From NCBI GenBank assembly GCA_964534355.1, contig CAZHNZ010000088.1, forward strand, positions 1 through 17,848: DNA of 17,848 nt, given 5' to 3'. Both the position numbers and the translations under genes were made by a program. This document shows, piece after piece, positions 1-6,151 of the stretch. Positions within the stretch are counted from its first letter, which is position 1. The number at the start of each line of letters is the position of its first letter. The DNA is from CAXXIC01 sp964534355 (GTDB lineage: Bacteria; Bacteroidota; Bacteroidia; Bacteroidales; UBA7332). The notes beneath the pieces are model-generated. The model had not been told where the DNA came from. It did no database searches and was given only the letters and a program-made list of their open reading frames with translations.

Positions 1-72
1 AGTAAACAAGTAAACAAGTAAACAAGTAAACAAGTAAACAAGTAAACAAGTAAACAAGTAAACGGGTAGACG
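1..72. repeat. Octamer tandem array (TAAACAAG units)
   Basis: Eight units of period 8 (AGTAAACA in this phase) run from the first base to about 64, followed by one diverged unit (GGTAGACG). The array begins at the window edge, so its full length is unknown. The same unit family (TARACNRG) recurs at 5406-5453, 5886-5901, about 5961-5998 and 12511-12550. There are no spacers of CRISPR size and no coding potential. Confidence 0.9.
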
Positions 73-182
73 GTTAATGTCGCAAAACTCCGAAGGAGTT
101 AAATATGAATAGCCTATGGTGAAACCTTAGGACAAGGAATAATAACAAACAAAATCCCCAAAACCCATTCCATTCAGGGGTA
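73..182. repeat. Dispersed palindromic (REP-like) module, copy 1
   Basis: About 100 bases are nearly the same as 5997-6102. Two hairpins are visible. The first is AACTCC (86-91) with GGAGTT (95-100) and a GAA loop. The second is CCTATGG (113-119) with CCTTAGG (125-131). An A-rich stretch and a CATTCAGGGG segment follow. The module lies between the octamer array and the wza-like gene. Resemblance to REP elements is inferred from the paired palindromes; no RAYT transposase gene is present in the window. Confidence 0.75.
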
Positions 183-190
183 TAGCGTAT

Positions 191-207
191 AACCCCCTTC
201 AGGGGTT
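191..207. repeat. AACCCC/GGGGTT hairpin
   Basis: A perfect 6-base stem, AACCCC (191-196) and GGGGTT (202-207), encloses the loop CTTCA. Related CCCC-TTC-AGGGG sequences are found at 6091-6102 and 12578-12591. It lies 36 bases before the wza-like start codon. No T-run follows, so it is not a clear intrinsic terminator. Confidence 0.6.
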
Positions 208-243
208 GGGGCGGAGTAAACAGCACAACGAACCAATAATAAT

Positions 244-1050
244 ATGAAAAAGTACAAATTACTCTTTTTGTCATCACTCCTGTTTTTGTTGGTATCCTGC
301 AAGGCCTACAAAGAGGTCGTGTATGTACAAACGGCCGGTACTCAGGTAGATCTGACGCAAAACAGAGAAAAGGGAATTCCGGAAGCAATCATCAAAAAAG
401 GAGATTTGTTGATGATAACCCTCAGCACCATATCCGCAGAAGCGGCTATCCCGTTTAATCCGCCACTGGTAGCCGATCCGCAGCAATCTGCCAGTGAGCC
501 CGGCCGCATATCAAACTCGCAAACCTTAATGAGCTATCTGGTGAATGTGAATGGTGAGATAAATTTCCCCGTTTTGGGTAAGTTGAAGGTAAACGGTCTG
601 AAAAAATCAGAGCTGGAGTCATTGATTCGCTCATCCATATACCCACGCTACATCAAGGAGGATCCGATGGTAACGGTCCGTTTTCTCAATTATAAAATAT
701 CAGTTTTGGGAGATGTAACCCGTCCGGGGCAATTTACGAGTGTAAATGAGCGAATTTCTGTATTCGATGCCCTCTCAGTAGCCGGAGATCTGACAATTTT
801 TGGTAAACGAAAAGTGCTGATTATTCGCGAGGACAGCGAGGGAAACCGCAACAGCTACCGGGTAGACCTGACTGATCCCAATCTGATTGAATCGCCATTT
901 TACTATTTGCAACAAAATGATGTGGTGTATGTAGAGCCCAATAGTCCCAGGCGAAGATCTTCTTATTTTGGCACCGGAGAAAGCATGACACTGGGAATTG
1001 TGGGTACATTACTATCTGTAACCTCTTTTATGATTGCGATTCTCAGGTAA
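244..1050 (+). CDS. Polysaccharide export (Wza-type) outer-membrane lipoprotein
   Basis: This 268-residue protein belongs to the polysaccharide biosynthesis/export family, which forms the outer-membrane exit of capsule or exopolysaccharide systems. A lipoprotein signal is clear: a basic start (MKKYK), a hydrophobic stretch and the lipobox LVSC with Cys19. A polysaccharide-export domain with the element INFPVLGKLKVNGL lies near residues 100-115. It is followed by a soluble-ligand-binding (SLBB) region beginning near VLGDVTRPGQF, about residues 157-167. A C-terminal membrane helix (about 248-267) resembles the Wza arrangement. Length and both ends look complete. The usual partner, a Wzc-type chain-length kinase, does not follow; the next gene, 53 bases on, encodes a carboxylase subunit. 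The protein is therefore either the end of an export operon to the left or a lone copy. No promoter is recognisable in the repeats upstream. Confidence 0.9.
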   Translation: MKKYKLLFLSSLLFLLVSCKAYKEVVYVQTAGTQVDLTQNREKGIPEAIIKKGDLLMITLSTISAEAAIPFNPPLVADPQQSASEPGRISNSQTLMSYLVNVNGEINFPVLGKLKVNGLKKSELESLIRSSIYPRYIKEDPMVTVRFLNYKISVLGDVTRPGQFTSVNERISVFDALSVAGDLTIFGKRKVLIIREDSEGNRNSYRVDLTDPNLIESPFYYLQQNDVVYVEPNSPRRRSSYFGTGESMTLGIVGTLLSVTSFMIAILR

Positions 1051-1103
1051 GCGGATGATGAACATTCACAGACCTTTTTCGGTTTTATCGGTAAACTCAA
1101 TTT

Positions 1104-2687
1104 ATGTTTATTCTAAAATCGACTGTGGATTTCGGGAGCGAAACGCTCCGGAAGAACTATGAACTCAATATACACCGAATCTCTTATTGGCAGGAATGTC
1201 TGCGCTTAGTTGCCACAGGTGGCGGCGAAAAAGCCATGGATCGCCACACATCCCGTGGCAAACTGGCGCCCCGTCAGCGCATCGATTGGCTCATTGATCC
1301 GGATACTCCGCTGTTTGAACTATCCTCTTTAGCCGCGTGGGGGCAGTACGACAACTCTTTCCCCGCGGCGGGCATCATTACCGCTATTGGTCGGGTACAT
1401 GGCCGACCGGTGATGATTATTGCCAACGATGCCACCGTAAAAGGGGGAACCTACAACAAAATCACCGTAAAAAAACATCTTCGTGCACAGGAGATTGCCG
1501 CGCAAAACGGGCTTCCCTGTATCTATCTCGTCGATTCGGGTGGCGCATTTTTGCCCGATCAGGCTGAGGTATTTCCCGACCGCGATCATTTCGGTCGTAT
1601 ATTCTACAATCAGGCACGTCTTTCGGCCCAAAATATCCCACAAATAGCCGTTGTTATGGGCTCGTGCACAGCCGGTGGTGCCTACATCCCGGCCATGAGC
1701 GACGAAACTATTATTGTCAAAGAGCAGGGAACCATCTTTCTGGCCGGTCCGCCGCTTGTCAAAGCAGCCACCGGCGAAATTATATCCGCCGAAGAGCTGG
1801 GTGGTGGCCGTGTGCATACGACCATTTCCGGTGTGGCCGATCATCTGGCGGCCAACGACAGAGAGGCACTGCATATCTGTCGCCATATTATTCAGTCTAT
1901 CCCCTTCACACCCGCGGCAACGCCCGCATTCAGCAAACCACTGTACGATTCTGACGAGCTTTATGCCCTCATTCCGGCGGACAACTCGCCCTGGCCCGAT
2001 GTCCGCGAAATAGTGGCCCGTCTGGTTGATGGCAGCGAATTTCATGAATTTAAGTCCGGATATGGAGAAACACTGGTGACCGGTTTTGCCACTATGGGCG
2101 GTTACCCCGTTGGGATTTTGGCCAACAATGGTGTGCTTTTCTCCGAATCGGCGCAAAAGGGGGCGCATTTCATACAGCTCTGCAACGCACGAAAGGTGCC
2201 CATGCTATTCCTGCAAAATATCACCGGATTTATGGTGGGGCGCGATGCCGAACATGCAGGCATTGCCAAAGATGGTGCCAAAATGGTAAACGCACTGGCC
2301 AACTCAACCGTGCCGCTGATGACTGTGGTGATTGGTGGTTCGTATGGTGCGGGCAACTACGCGATGGGTGGCCGGGCCTACAATCCCCGTTTCCTCTTTA
2401 TGTGGCCCAACGCCCGCATTTCGGTGATGGGAGCCAGACAGGCGGCAGACGTATTGGTGTCGGTCAAGCGCGAGCAGGGTGGTGCCACACCCGGAGAGCT
2501 GGAACTTCTGCATCAAAAAATTGTGGACAAATACGAAGAGGAGAGTTCTGCCTGGTACAGCACAAGCCGCTTGTGGGACGATGGCATCATCGACCCCGCA
2601 CAAACACGGGATATTGTGATGGATGCGCTGGAACTCTTTAGTTATAAACCGGTAGAAGAGGCAAAATATGGGATATTCAGAATGTAA
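1104..2687 (+). CDS. mccB: Methylcrotonyl-CoA carboxylase, carboxyltransferase (beta) subunit
   Basis: This subunit transfers CO2 from carboxybiotin to 3-methylcrotonyl-CoA, giving 3-methylglutaconyl-CoA, in cytoplasmic leucine catabolism. The 527 residues cover both carboxyltransferase halves. Segments that match MCC better than propionyl- or acetyl-CoA carboxylase include HTSRGKLAPRQRID near the N-terminus, DATVKGGTY (109-117), LVDSGGAFLP, EVFPDRDHFGRIFYNQAR and MGSCTAGGAYIPAMSDE. The C-terminal half carries the family segments NNGVLFSESAQKGAHFIQL and GGSYGAGNYAMGGRAYNPRF. The start at 1104 gives the N-terminus expected for MccB (MFILKSTVDFGSETLRKN). The gene overlaps the following hydratase gene by 20 bases, which suggests translational coupling. 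The MCC assignment is strong from sequence and from the neighbouring hydratase and alpha subunit. Confidence 0.95.
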   Translation: MFILKSTVDFGSETLRKNYELNIHRISYWQECLRLVATGGGEKAMDRHTSRGKLAPRQRIDWLIDPDTPLFELSSLAAWGQYDNSFPAAGIITAIGRVHGRPVMIIANDATVKGGTYNKITVKKHLRAQEIAAQNGLPCIYLVDSGGAFLPDQAEVFPDRDHFGRIFYNQARLSAQNIPQIAVVMGSCTAGGAYIPAMSDETIIVKEQGTIFLAGPPLVKAATGEIISAEELGGGRVHTTISGVADHLAANDREALHICRHIIQSIPFTPAATPAFSKPLYDSDELYALIPADNSPWPDVREIVARLVDGSEFHEFKSGYGETLVTGFATMGGYPVGILANNGVLFSESAQKGAHFIQLCNARKVPMLFLQNITGFMVGRDAEHAGIAKDGAKMVNALANSTVPLMTVVIGGSYGAGNYAMGGRAYNPRFLFMWPNARISVMGARQAADVLVSVKREQGGATPGELELLHQKIVDKYEEESSAWYSTSRLWDDGIIDPAQTRDIVMDALELFSYKPVEEAKYGIFRM

Positions 2688-3432
2688 ATCGTTTCAAATG
2701 GTCCGTGTGGATATCACCGAAGATGTCTGTTACGCTCATCTCTGCAATCCGGCCAAACGCAATGCGCTCAATGAGTTGATGATCAGAGAACTGATTTCTC
2801 TCACTGAAATCATTAAGGACTCTGTGGGTTTACGGGCTCTCGTCATCCGTGGCGAAGGTAAGTTTTTTTGCGCCGGCGCCGATCTGGTGTGGATGGCAAA
2901 GGGTGTCTCTCAGAGCATTGAGGACAATACCCGCGATGCGGAGCTCTTTTATACCCTTTATACCCGTCTGTGGGAGATACCAATACCGGTTATCACTCGG
3001 GTGGTGGGTGGTGCGCTGGGTGGTGCGCTGGGTCTGGTGGCCTGTTCCGATATTGTCATTGCCGAACAGTCGGCCAAAATGGCCTTCCCCGAAGTGCGGG
3101 TGGGGCTGGTGCCGGCCACTATTGCCCCTTTTGTGCTGAAAAAATGCAGTCAGGCCTTTGCCCGCCGGATGATGCTCACAGGAGAACACTTTTCCGTTCA
3201 GCAGGCATTTGATGCCGGACTGGTCACCGATGTGGTGGCCAATGGCGACTGCGAAAAACGATTGAATGAGATTCTGGGGTTGATCAGGAAAAATCCGGTA
3301 CGGGCAGTCAGTCAGACCAAAGAGCTTATACAGCGCATTAGCGACGGAGAAAATGAAGGGTTGAAAAAATATTGCACCCGGCTGATTGCCGAAGCAAGAC
3401 AAGGAAATGATAAACTTTTAGATAGAAAATAG
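2668..3432 (+). CDS. liuC: 3-Methylglutaconyl-CoA hydratase (enoyl-CoA hydratase family, LiuC-like)
   Basis: The protein should hydrate 3-methylglutaconyl-CoA to (S)-HMG-CoA. It has 254 residues, normal for the crotonase fold. Visible motifs are NPAKRNALNELM (adenine and CoA binding), the oxyanion-hole segment KFFCAGADLVWM, VVGGALGGALGLVACSD, and FPEVRVGLVPATIAPFVL. The last resembles the PATISPY stretch that I recall from bacterial LiuC/AtuE hydratases. Glu142 in FPEV aligns with crotonase Glu164. The position of the second crotonase glutamate (Glu144) is Gly, which I also associate with LiuC-type enzymes. The ATG at 2668 lies within the end of mccB; an alternative ATG at 2698 follows the mccB stop, but the first places the SFQMVRVDI segment as in relatives. 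Three bases separate its stop from the alpha-subunit start. The role follows from both sequence and position. Confidence 0.88.
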   Translation: MGYSECKSFQMVRVDITEDVCYAHLCNPAKRNALNELMIRELISLTEIIKDSVGLRALVIRGEGKFFCAGADLVWMAKGVSQSIEDNTRDAELFYTLYTRLWEIPIPVITRVVGGALGGALGLVACSDIVIAEQSAKMAFPEVRVGLVPATIAPFVLKKCSQAFARRMMLTGEHFSVQQAFDAGLVTDVVANGDCEKRLNEILGLIRKNPVRAVSQTKELIQRISDGENEGLKKYCTRLIAEARQGNDKLLDRK

Positions 3433-3435
3433 TCG

Positions 3436-5370
3436 ATGCATATACATAAGATATTTATACCCAACCGGGGCGAAATAGCTGTTCGCATTATCCGTACTGC
3501 CCGAAAGATGGGGATCAGAACGGTGGTGATGCTGACCGATTCCGAATGCGATACATTGCCGGCCACATGGGCCGATGAGGTTTTTCGTATTCCGGACGGG
3601 ACGCCGCAGGAGACCTACCTCAATATTCCGCTCATCATGCAGGGTGCCAAACTGTTCGGTGCAGGGGCTGTGCATCCCGGGTATGGTTTTTTGTCTGAAA
3701 ACGCCACGCTGGCTGAGGCTTGCATCAGAGAGGGGCTTATTTTTATCGGTCCGCAGCCACGCCATTTGAGCCTGATGGGCGATAAAATGGAGTCGCGCCG
3801 TATCGCCCGTGCTGCGGGTGTGCCGCTTGTACCGGCGTTGGAGGGTACTACAGAAGAGATTATTCAGAAAGCGGATGGTATCGATTATCCGCTGTTACTG
3901 AAAGCATCTATGGGAGGTGGTGGCAAGGGTATGGTGGTGGTAAACTCACCCGGTGAGCTGGTGGAACAACTGCCTGTGGTGGCGGCGCAGTCTCAGCGCA
4001 ATTTTGGAGACTGCCGTGTCTATGCCGAAAAATACATTGCCGAGCCCCGGCACATTGAGGTGCAGATTCTGGCCGATAAGTTCGGAAACACAATCCATCT
4101 GTTCGAGCGGGAGTGTTCCGTTCAGCGACGTTTTCAGAAAATTGTGGAAGAGGCGCCCTCACCTTCGATCAACGCAGAGCAGCGCGACAATATCACCCGC
4201 GACGCATTGCGGCTGGTCAGTTCCATTGGCTACGAAAATGCGGGCACTGTGGAGTTTCTGGTCGATGAAGAGGGAAATCACTATTTTCTGGAGATGAACA
4301 CCCGCATTCAGGTAGAGCATCCGGTCACGGAGATGATTACCGGTATCGACCTGGTGGAACAGCAAATCCGGATTGCTTCAGGCATGCCGCTTGGCTTTGC
4401 TCAGGAGGATATACGGCTGACCGGACATGCTATCGAAACACGCATTTGTGCCGAAGATCCGGCCAACGGATTTCTGCCTTCGCCGGGACGGGTTTCGGCA
4501 GTGTCGTTCTCGTCTTTGGGAAGAACAGACTCTTATTTCGACAAACCGACAGAGATACGGCCTCAGTTTGATCCGATGGTGGCGAAAATGATCACTCATG
4601 CTTCATTGCGACAGCAGGCCATAGACCTGCATCTCCGCGCATTGAAACAGACTGTTCTGACCGGCATTTCGCACAATATTCCCTATCTGCTGGAGATTTT
4701 ACAACACCCGGAATTTACCGGCGGACGATACTCAACGCGCTTTTGCGAGAAATACAGACCCACCGTGGCCGATTTCGACGGAGAGTTACCCGATGCAGTG
4801 GTGGCCGCTGCACTGGTTTTCAAGCTTCTTCCCACTGCGCAAAGGCGTTCCGGATACCGCAGGCTGCTGCCGGAGGTGAAAATTATCCGGAATAAAAGCA
4901 TATATTCTGTGGCTTACCTGTTGCAGGATAAAAGCCTGACCTTTACCCGGGCAGAGCGTTCGGTTCTGCTCACTTCTATCGAACGGTCAGATGATTTTGT
5001 CAGCTTTCTGTGGGAGAATGAGTTGTTTCGGATGCCTTTTGCTGTTACCTACAACCGCTTTCAGGTGGCGTATGGGGGGCGCAACTACGATTTGCAGTTT
5101 GCCGACTGGTTACCGCCTTGTCAGCCTGCTTCGCCGGATTTGTCTGACGATAAACGTACACAGCTGTATGCACCCATTCCGGGTCACGTGGTTCGAATGG
5201 CGGTTTCCGAAGGTCAGGTGGTGCGAAAAGGGGATACCCTGCTCGTCATAGAGGCCATGAAGATGGAAAATCACCTCACCGCCTGGCGAGATGCTGTGAT
5301 TAACCGCATCCACACCGGCACGGGCAGGCACGTCAGGGCTAATGAGTTGTTGTTGGAAATGGGGGGGTAG
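3436..5370 (+). CDS. mccA: Methylcrotonyl-CoA carboxylase, biotin carboxylase/biotin carrier (alpha) subunit
   Basis: This subunit uses ATP and bicarbonate to carboxylate its own biotin, which then serves the beta subunit. The 644 residues hold a biotin carboxylase N-domain (FIPNRGEIAVRIIRTARKMG), an ATP-grasp domain with the glycine-rich loop GGGGKG (160-165), RECSVQRRFQKIVEEAPS (about 228-245), and the catalytic block EMNTRIQVEH (286-295). A biotin carboxylase C-domain (AIETRICAEDPANGFLPSPG) and a less conserved linker with an MCC-type BT region follow. The C-terminal biotinyl domain carries EAMKMEN, with Lys609 as the expected biotin site. Several acyl-CoA carboxylases share this architecture; MCC is chosen because mccB and liuC adjoin it. 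The stop codon touches the first heptamer of the repeat array at 5371. Confidence 0.92.
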   Translation: MHIHKIFIPNRGEIAVRIIRTARKMGIRTVVMLTDSECDTLPATWADEVFRIPDGTPQETYLNIPLIMQGAKLFGAGAVHPGYGFLSENATLAEACIREGLIFIGPQPRHLSLMGDKMESRRIARAAGVPLVPALEGTTEEIIQKADGIDYPLLLKASMGGGGKGMVVVNSPGELVEQLPVVAAQSQRNFGDCRVYAEKYIAEPRHIEVQILADKFGNTIHLFERECSVQRRFQKIVEEAPSPSINAEQRDNITRDALRLVSSIGYENAGTVEFLVDEEGNHYFLEMNTRIQVEHPVTEMITGIDLVEQQIRIASGMPLGFAQEDIRLTGHAIETRICAEDPANGFLPSPGRVSAVSFSSLGRTDSYFDKPTEIRPQFDPMVAKMITHASLRQQAIDLHLRALKQTVLTGISHNIPYLLEILQHPEFTGGRYSTRFCEKYRPTVADFDGELPDAVVAAALVFKLLPTAQRRSGYRRLLPEVKIIRNKSIYSVAYLLQDKSLTFTRAERSVLLTSIERSDDFVSFLWENELFRMPFAVTYNRFQVAYGGRNYDLQFADWLPPCQPASPDLSDDKRTQLYAPIPGHVVRMAVSEGQVVRKGDTLLVIEAMKMENHLTAWRDAVINRIHTGTGRHVRANELLLEMGG

Positions 5371-5453
5371 TTACAAGTTACGGGTTACAAGTTACGAGTT
5401 ACAAGTAAACAGGTAGACGAGTAGACTAGTAAACGGGTAGACTAGTAAACGGG
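5371..5453. repeat. Heptamer-to-octamer array, locus B left
   Basis: Five 7-base units (TTACAAG, TTACGGG, TTACAAG, TTACGAG, TTACAAG; 5371-5405) pass directly into six 8-base units of the TARACNRG type (5406-5453). The array starts at the base after the mccA stop codon. The same 7-to-8 transition occurs at 5858-5901 and at 12462-12550. Confidence 0.9.
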
Positions 5454-5510
5454 TAATTTGTCTCAGTGTAACTCAGTGAATTCTCAGTGTAACTCAGTGT
5501 TGCGTTTGAG
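5444..5510. repeat. 67-base direct repeat, copy 1
   Basis: It is identical to 5892-5958. It includes the last octamer unit, then a GTAATTTGT segment, then two copies of the 17-base unit CTCAGTGTAACTCAGTG (5462-5478 and 5483-5499), and ends with TTGCGTTTGAG. The run of Ns starts at the next base, so the assembly broke at the edge of this repeat. Confidence 0.95.
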
Positions 5511-5610
5511 NNNNNNNNNNNNNNNNNNNNNNNNNNNNNNNNNNNNNNNNNNNNNNNNNNNNNNNNNNNNNNNNNNNNNNNNNNNNNNNNNNNNNNNNNN
5601 NNNNNNNNNN
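5511..5610. other. Assembly gap (100 Ns)
   Basis: Exactly 100 unknown bases, a common placeholder for a scaffold join of unknown size. The real distance, and any gene between the mcc block and the mevalonate block, cannot be seen. Confidence 0.97.
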
Positions 5611-5647
5611 ACTGGGTAGACATCCTATAAGCAGAAACGTACGACAG

Positions 5648-5849
5648 ATTCCTCACTACGTTCGGAATGACGGCCATGTCTTGAATAAACACCCGTCGGC
5701 TACCCTCAGAGAGAGGTTCCGCATTTTTGCCCGACGGGTTAGGAGATTCCCGCCCCGTCGCCAAAACAAATGGCAATATTTGAGCGAATAGTGGGGCGAC
5801 GGTATTGATATATAACAAGACAACGTCATCCCGAACGTAGAGAGGGAAT
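5648..5849. mobile_element. MITE-like element with imperfect terminal inverted repeats
   Basis: The left end at 5648-5672 (core CTACGTTCGGAATGACG) and the right end at 5824-5849 (core CGTCATCCCGAACGTAG) are inverted copies with one mismatch over 17 bases. Two further perfect inverted pairs lie inside: ACCCGTCGG (5691-5699) with CCGACGGGT (5731-5739), and CCGTCGCC (5755-5762) with GGCGACGG (5795-5802). There is no transposase and no convincing open reading frame. A small non-autonomous or palindromic element is the best reading, but mobility is inferred. Confidence 0.55.
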
Positions 5850-5857
5850 TGCTGGTG

Positions 5858-5901
5858 TTACGGGTTACAAGTTACAGGTTACGAGTAAACGAGTAAACGG
5901 G
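5858..5901. repeat. Heptamer-to-octamer array, locus B right
   Basis: Four 7-base units (TTACGGG, TTACAAG, TTACAGG, TTACGAG; 5858-5885) are followed by two 8-base units (TAAACGAG, TAAACGGG; 5886-5901). This is a shorter version of the array at 5371-5453 and leads into the second copy of the 67-base repeat. Confidence 0.88.
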
Positions 5902-5958
5902 TAATTTGTCTCAGTGTAACTCAGTGAATTCTCAGTGTAACTCAGTGTTGCGTTTGAG
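5892..5958. repeat. 67-base direct repeat, copy 2
   Basis: It is base-for-base identical to 5444-5510, in the same orientation, 448 bases downstream in window coordinates (this distance includes the 100 placeholder Ns). After copy 2 the sequence continues with further octamer units at about 5961-5998. Confidence 0.95.
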
Positions 5959-5960
5959 AA

Positions 5961-6104
5961 GACTAGTAAACTAGTAGACGAGTAAACGGTTAGACGGTTA
6001 TTGTCGCAAAACTCCGAAGGAGTTAAATATGATTAGCCCATGGTGCAACCGTGGGACAAGGAATAATAACAATCAAAGCCCCAAATCCACCCCATTCAGG
6101 GGTT
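5961..6104. repeat. Octamer units plus dispersed palindromic module, copy 2
   Basis: TARAC-type octamers run to about 5998. The REP-like module follows: hairpin AACTCC (6010-6015) with GGAGTT (6019-6024), hairpin CCCATGG (6037-6043) with CCGTGGG (6049-6055), then the A-rich stretch and a CATTCAGGGG segment ending at 6102. Compared with copy 1, one base pair of the second hairpin has changed on both arms (T-A to C-G). Confidence 0.75.
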
Positions 6105-6111
6105 TAGTGAG

Positions 6112-6139
6112 AACGTAAAACGTACAACGTACAACGTAA
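6112..6139. repeat. AACGTAN heptamer array before the acyl-CoA dehydrogenase gene
   Basis: Four 7-base units (AACGTAA, AACGTAC, AACGTAC, AACGTAA) end 12 bases before the ATG at 6152. The array supplies an in-frame TAA at 6137-6139 and leaves no purine-rich ribosome-binding site. The same unit family is found at 12603-12637. Confidence 0.85.
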
Positions 6140-6151
6140 AACAACAAAACA

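Noticed and set aside
1..72. Possible CRISPR array
   Set aside because: The units are 8 bases with no unique spacers, and no cas gene is near. It is a simple tandem repeat.
1329..2168. Long - strand open frame opposite mccB
   Set aside because: It is a shadow of the well-supported mccB frame, and its translation shows no family motifs.
5426..5818. - strand open frame spanning the gap
   Set aside because: A quarter of it is Ns and the rest is repeat sequence, so it is not a gene.
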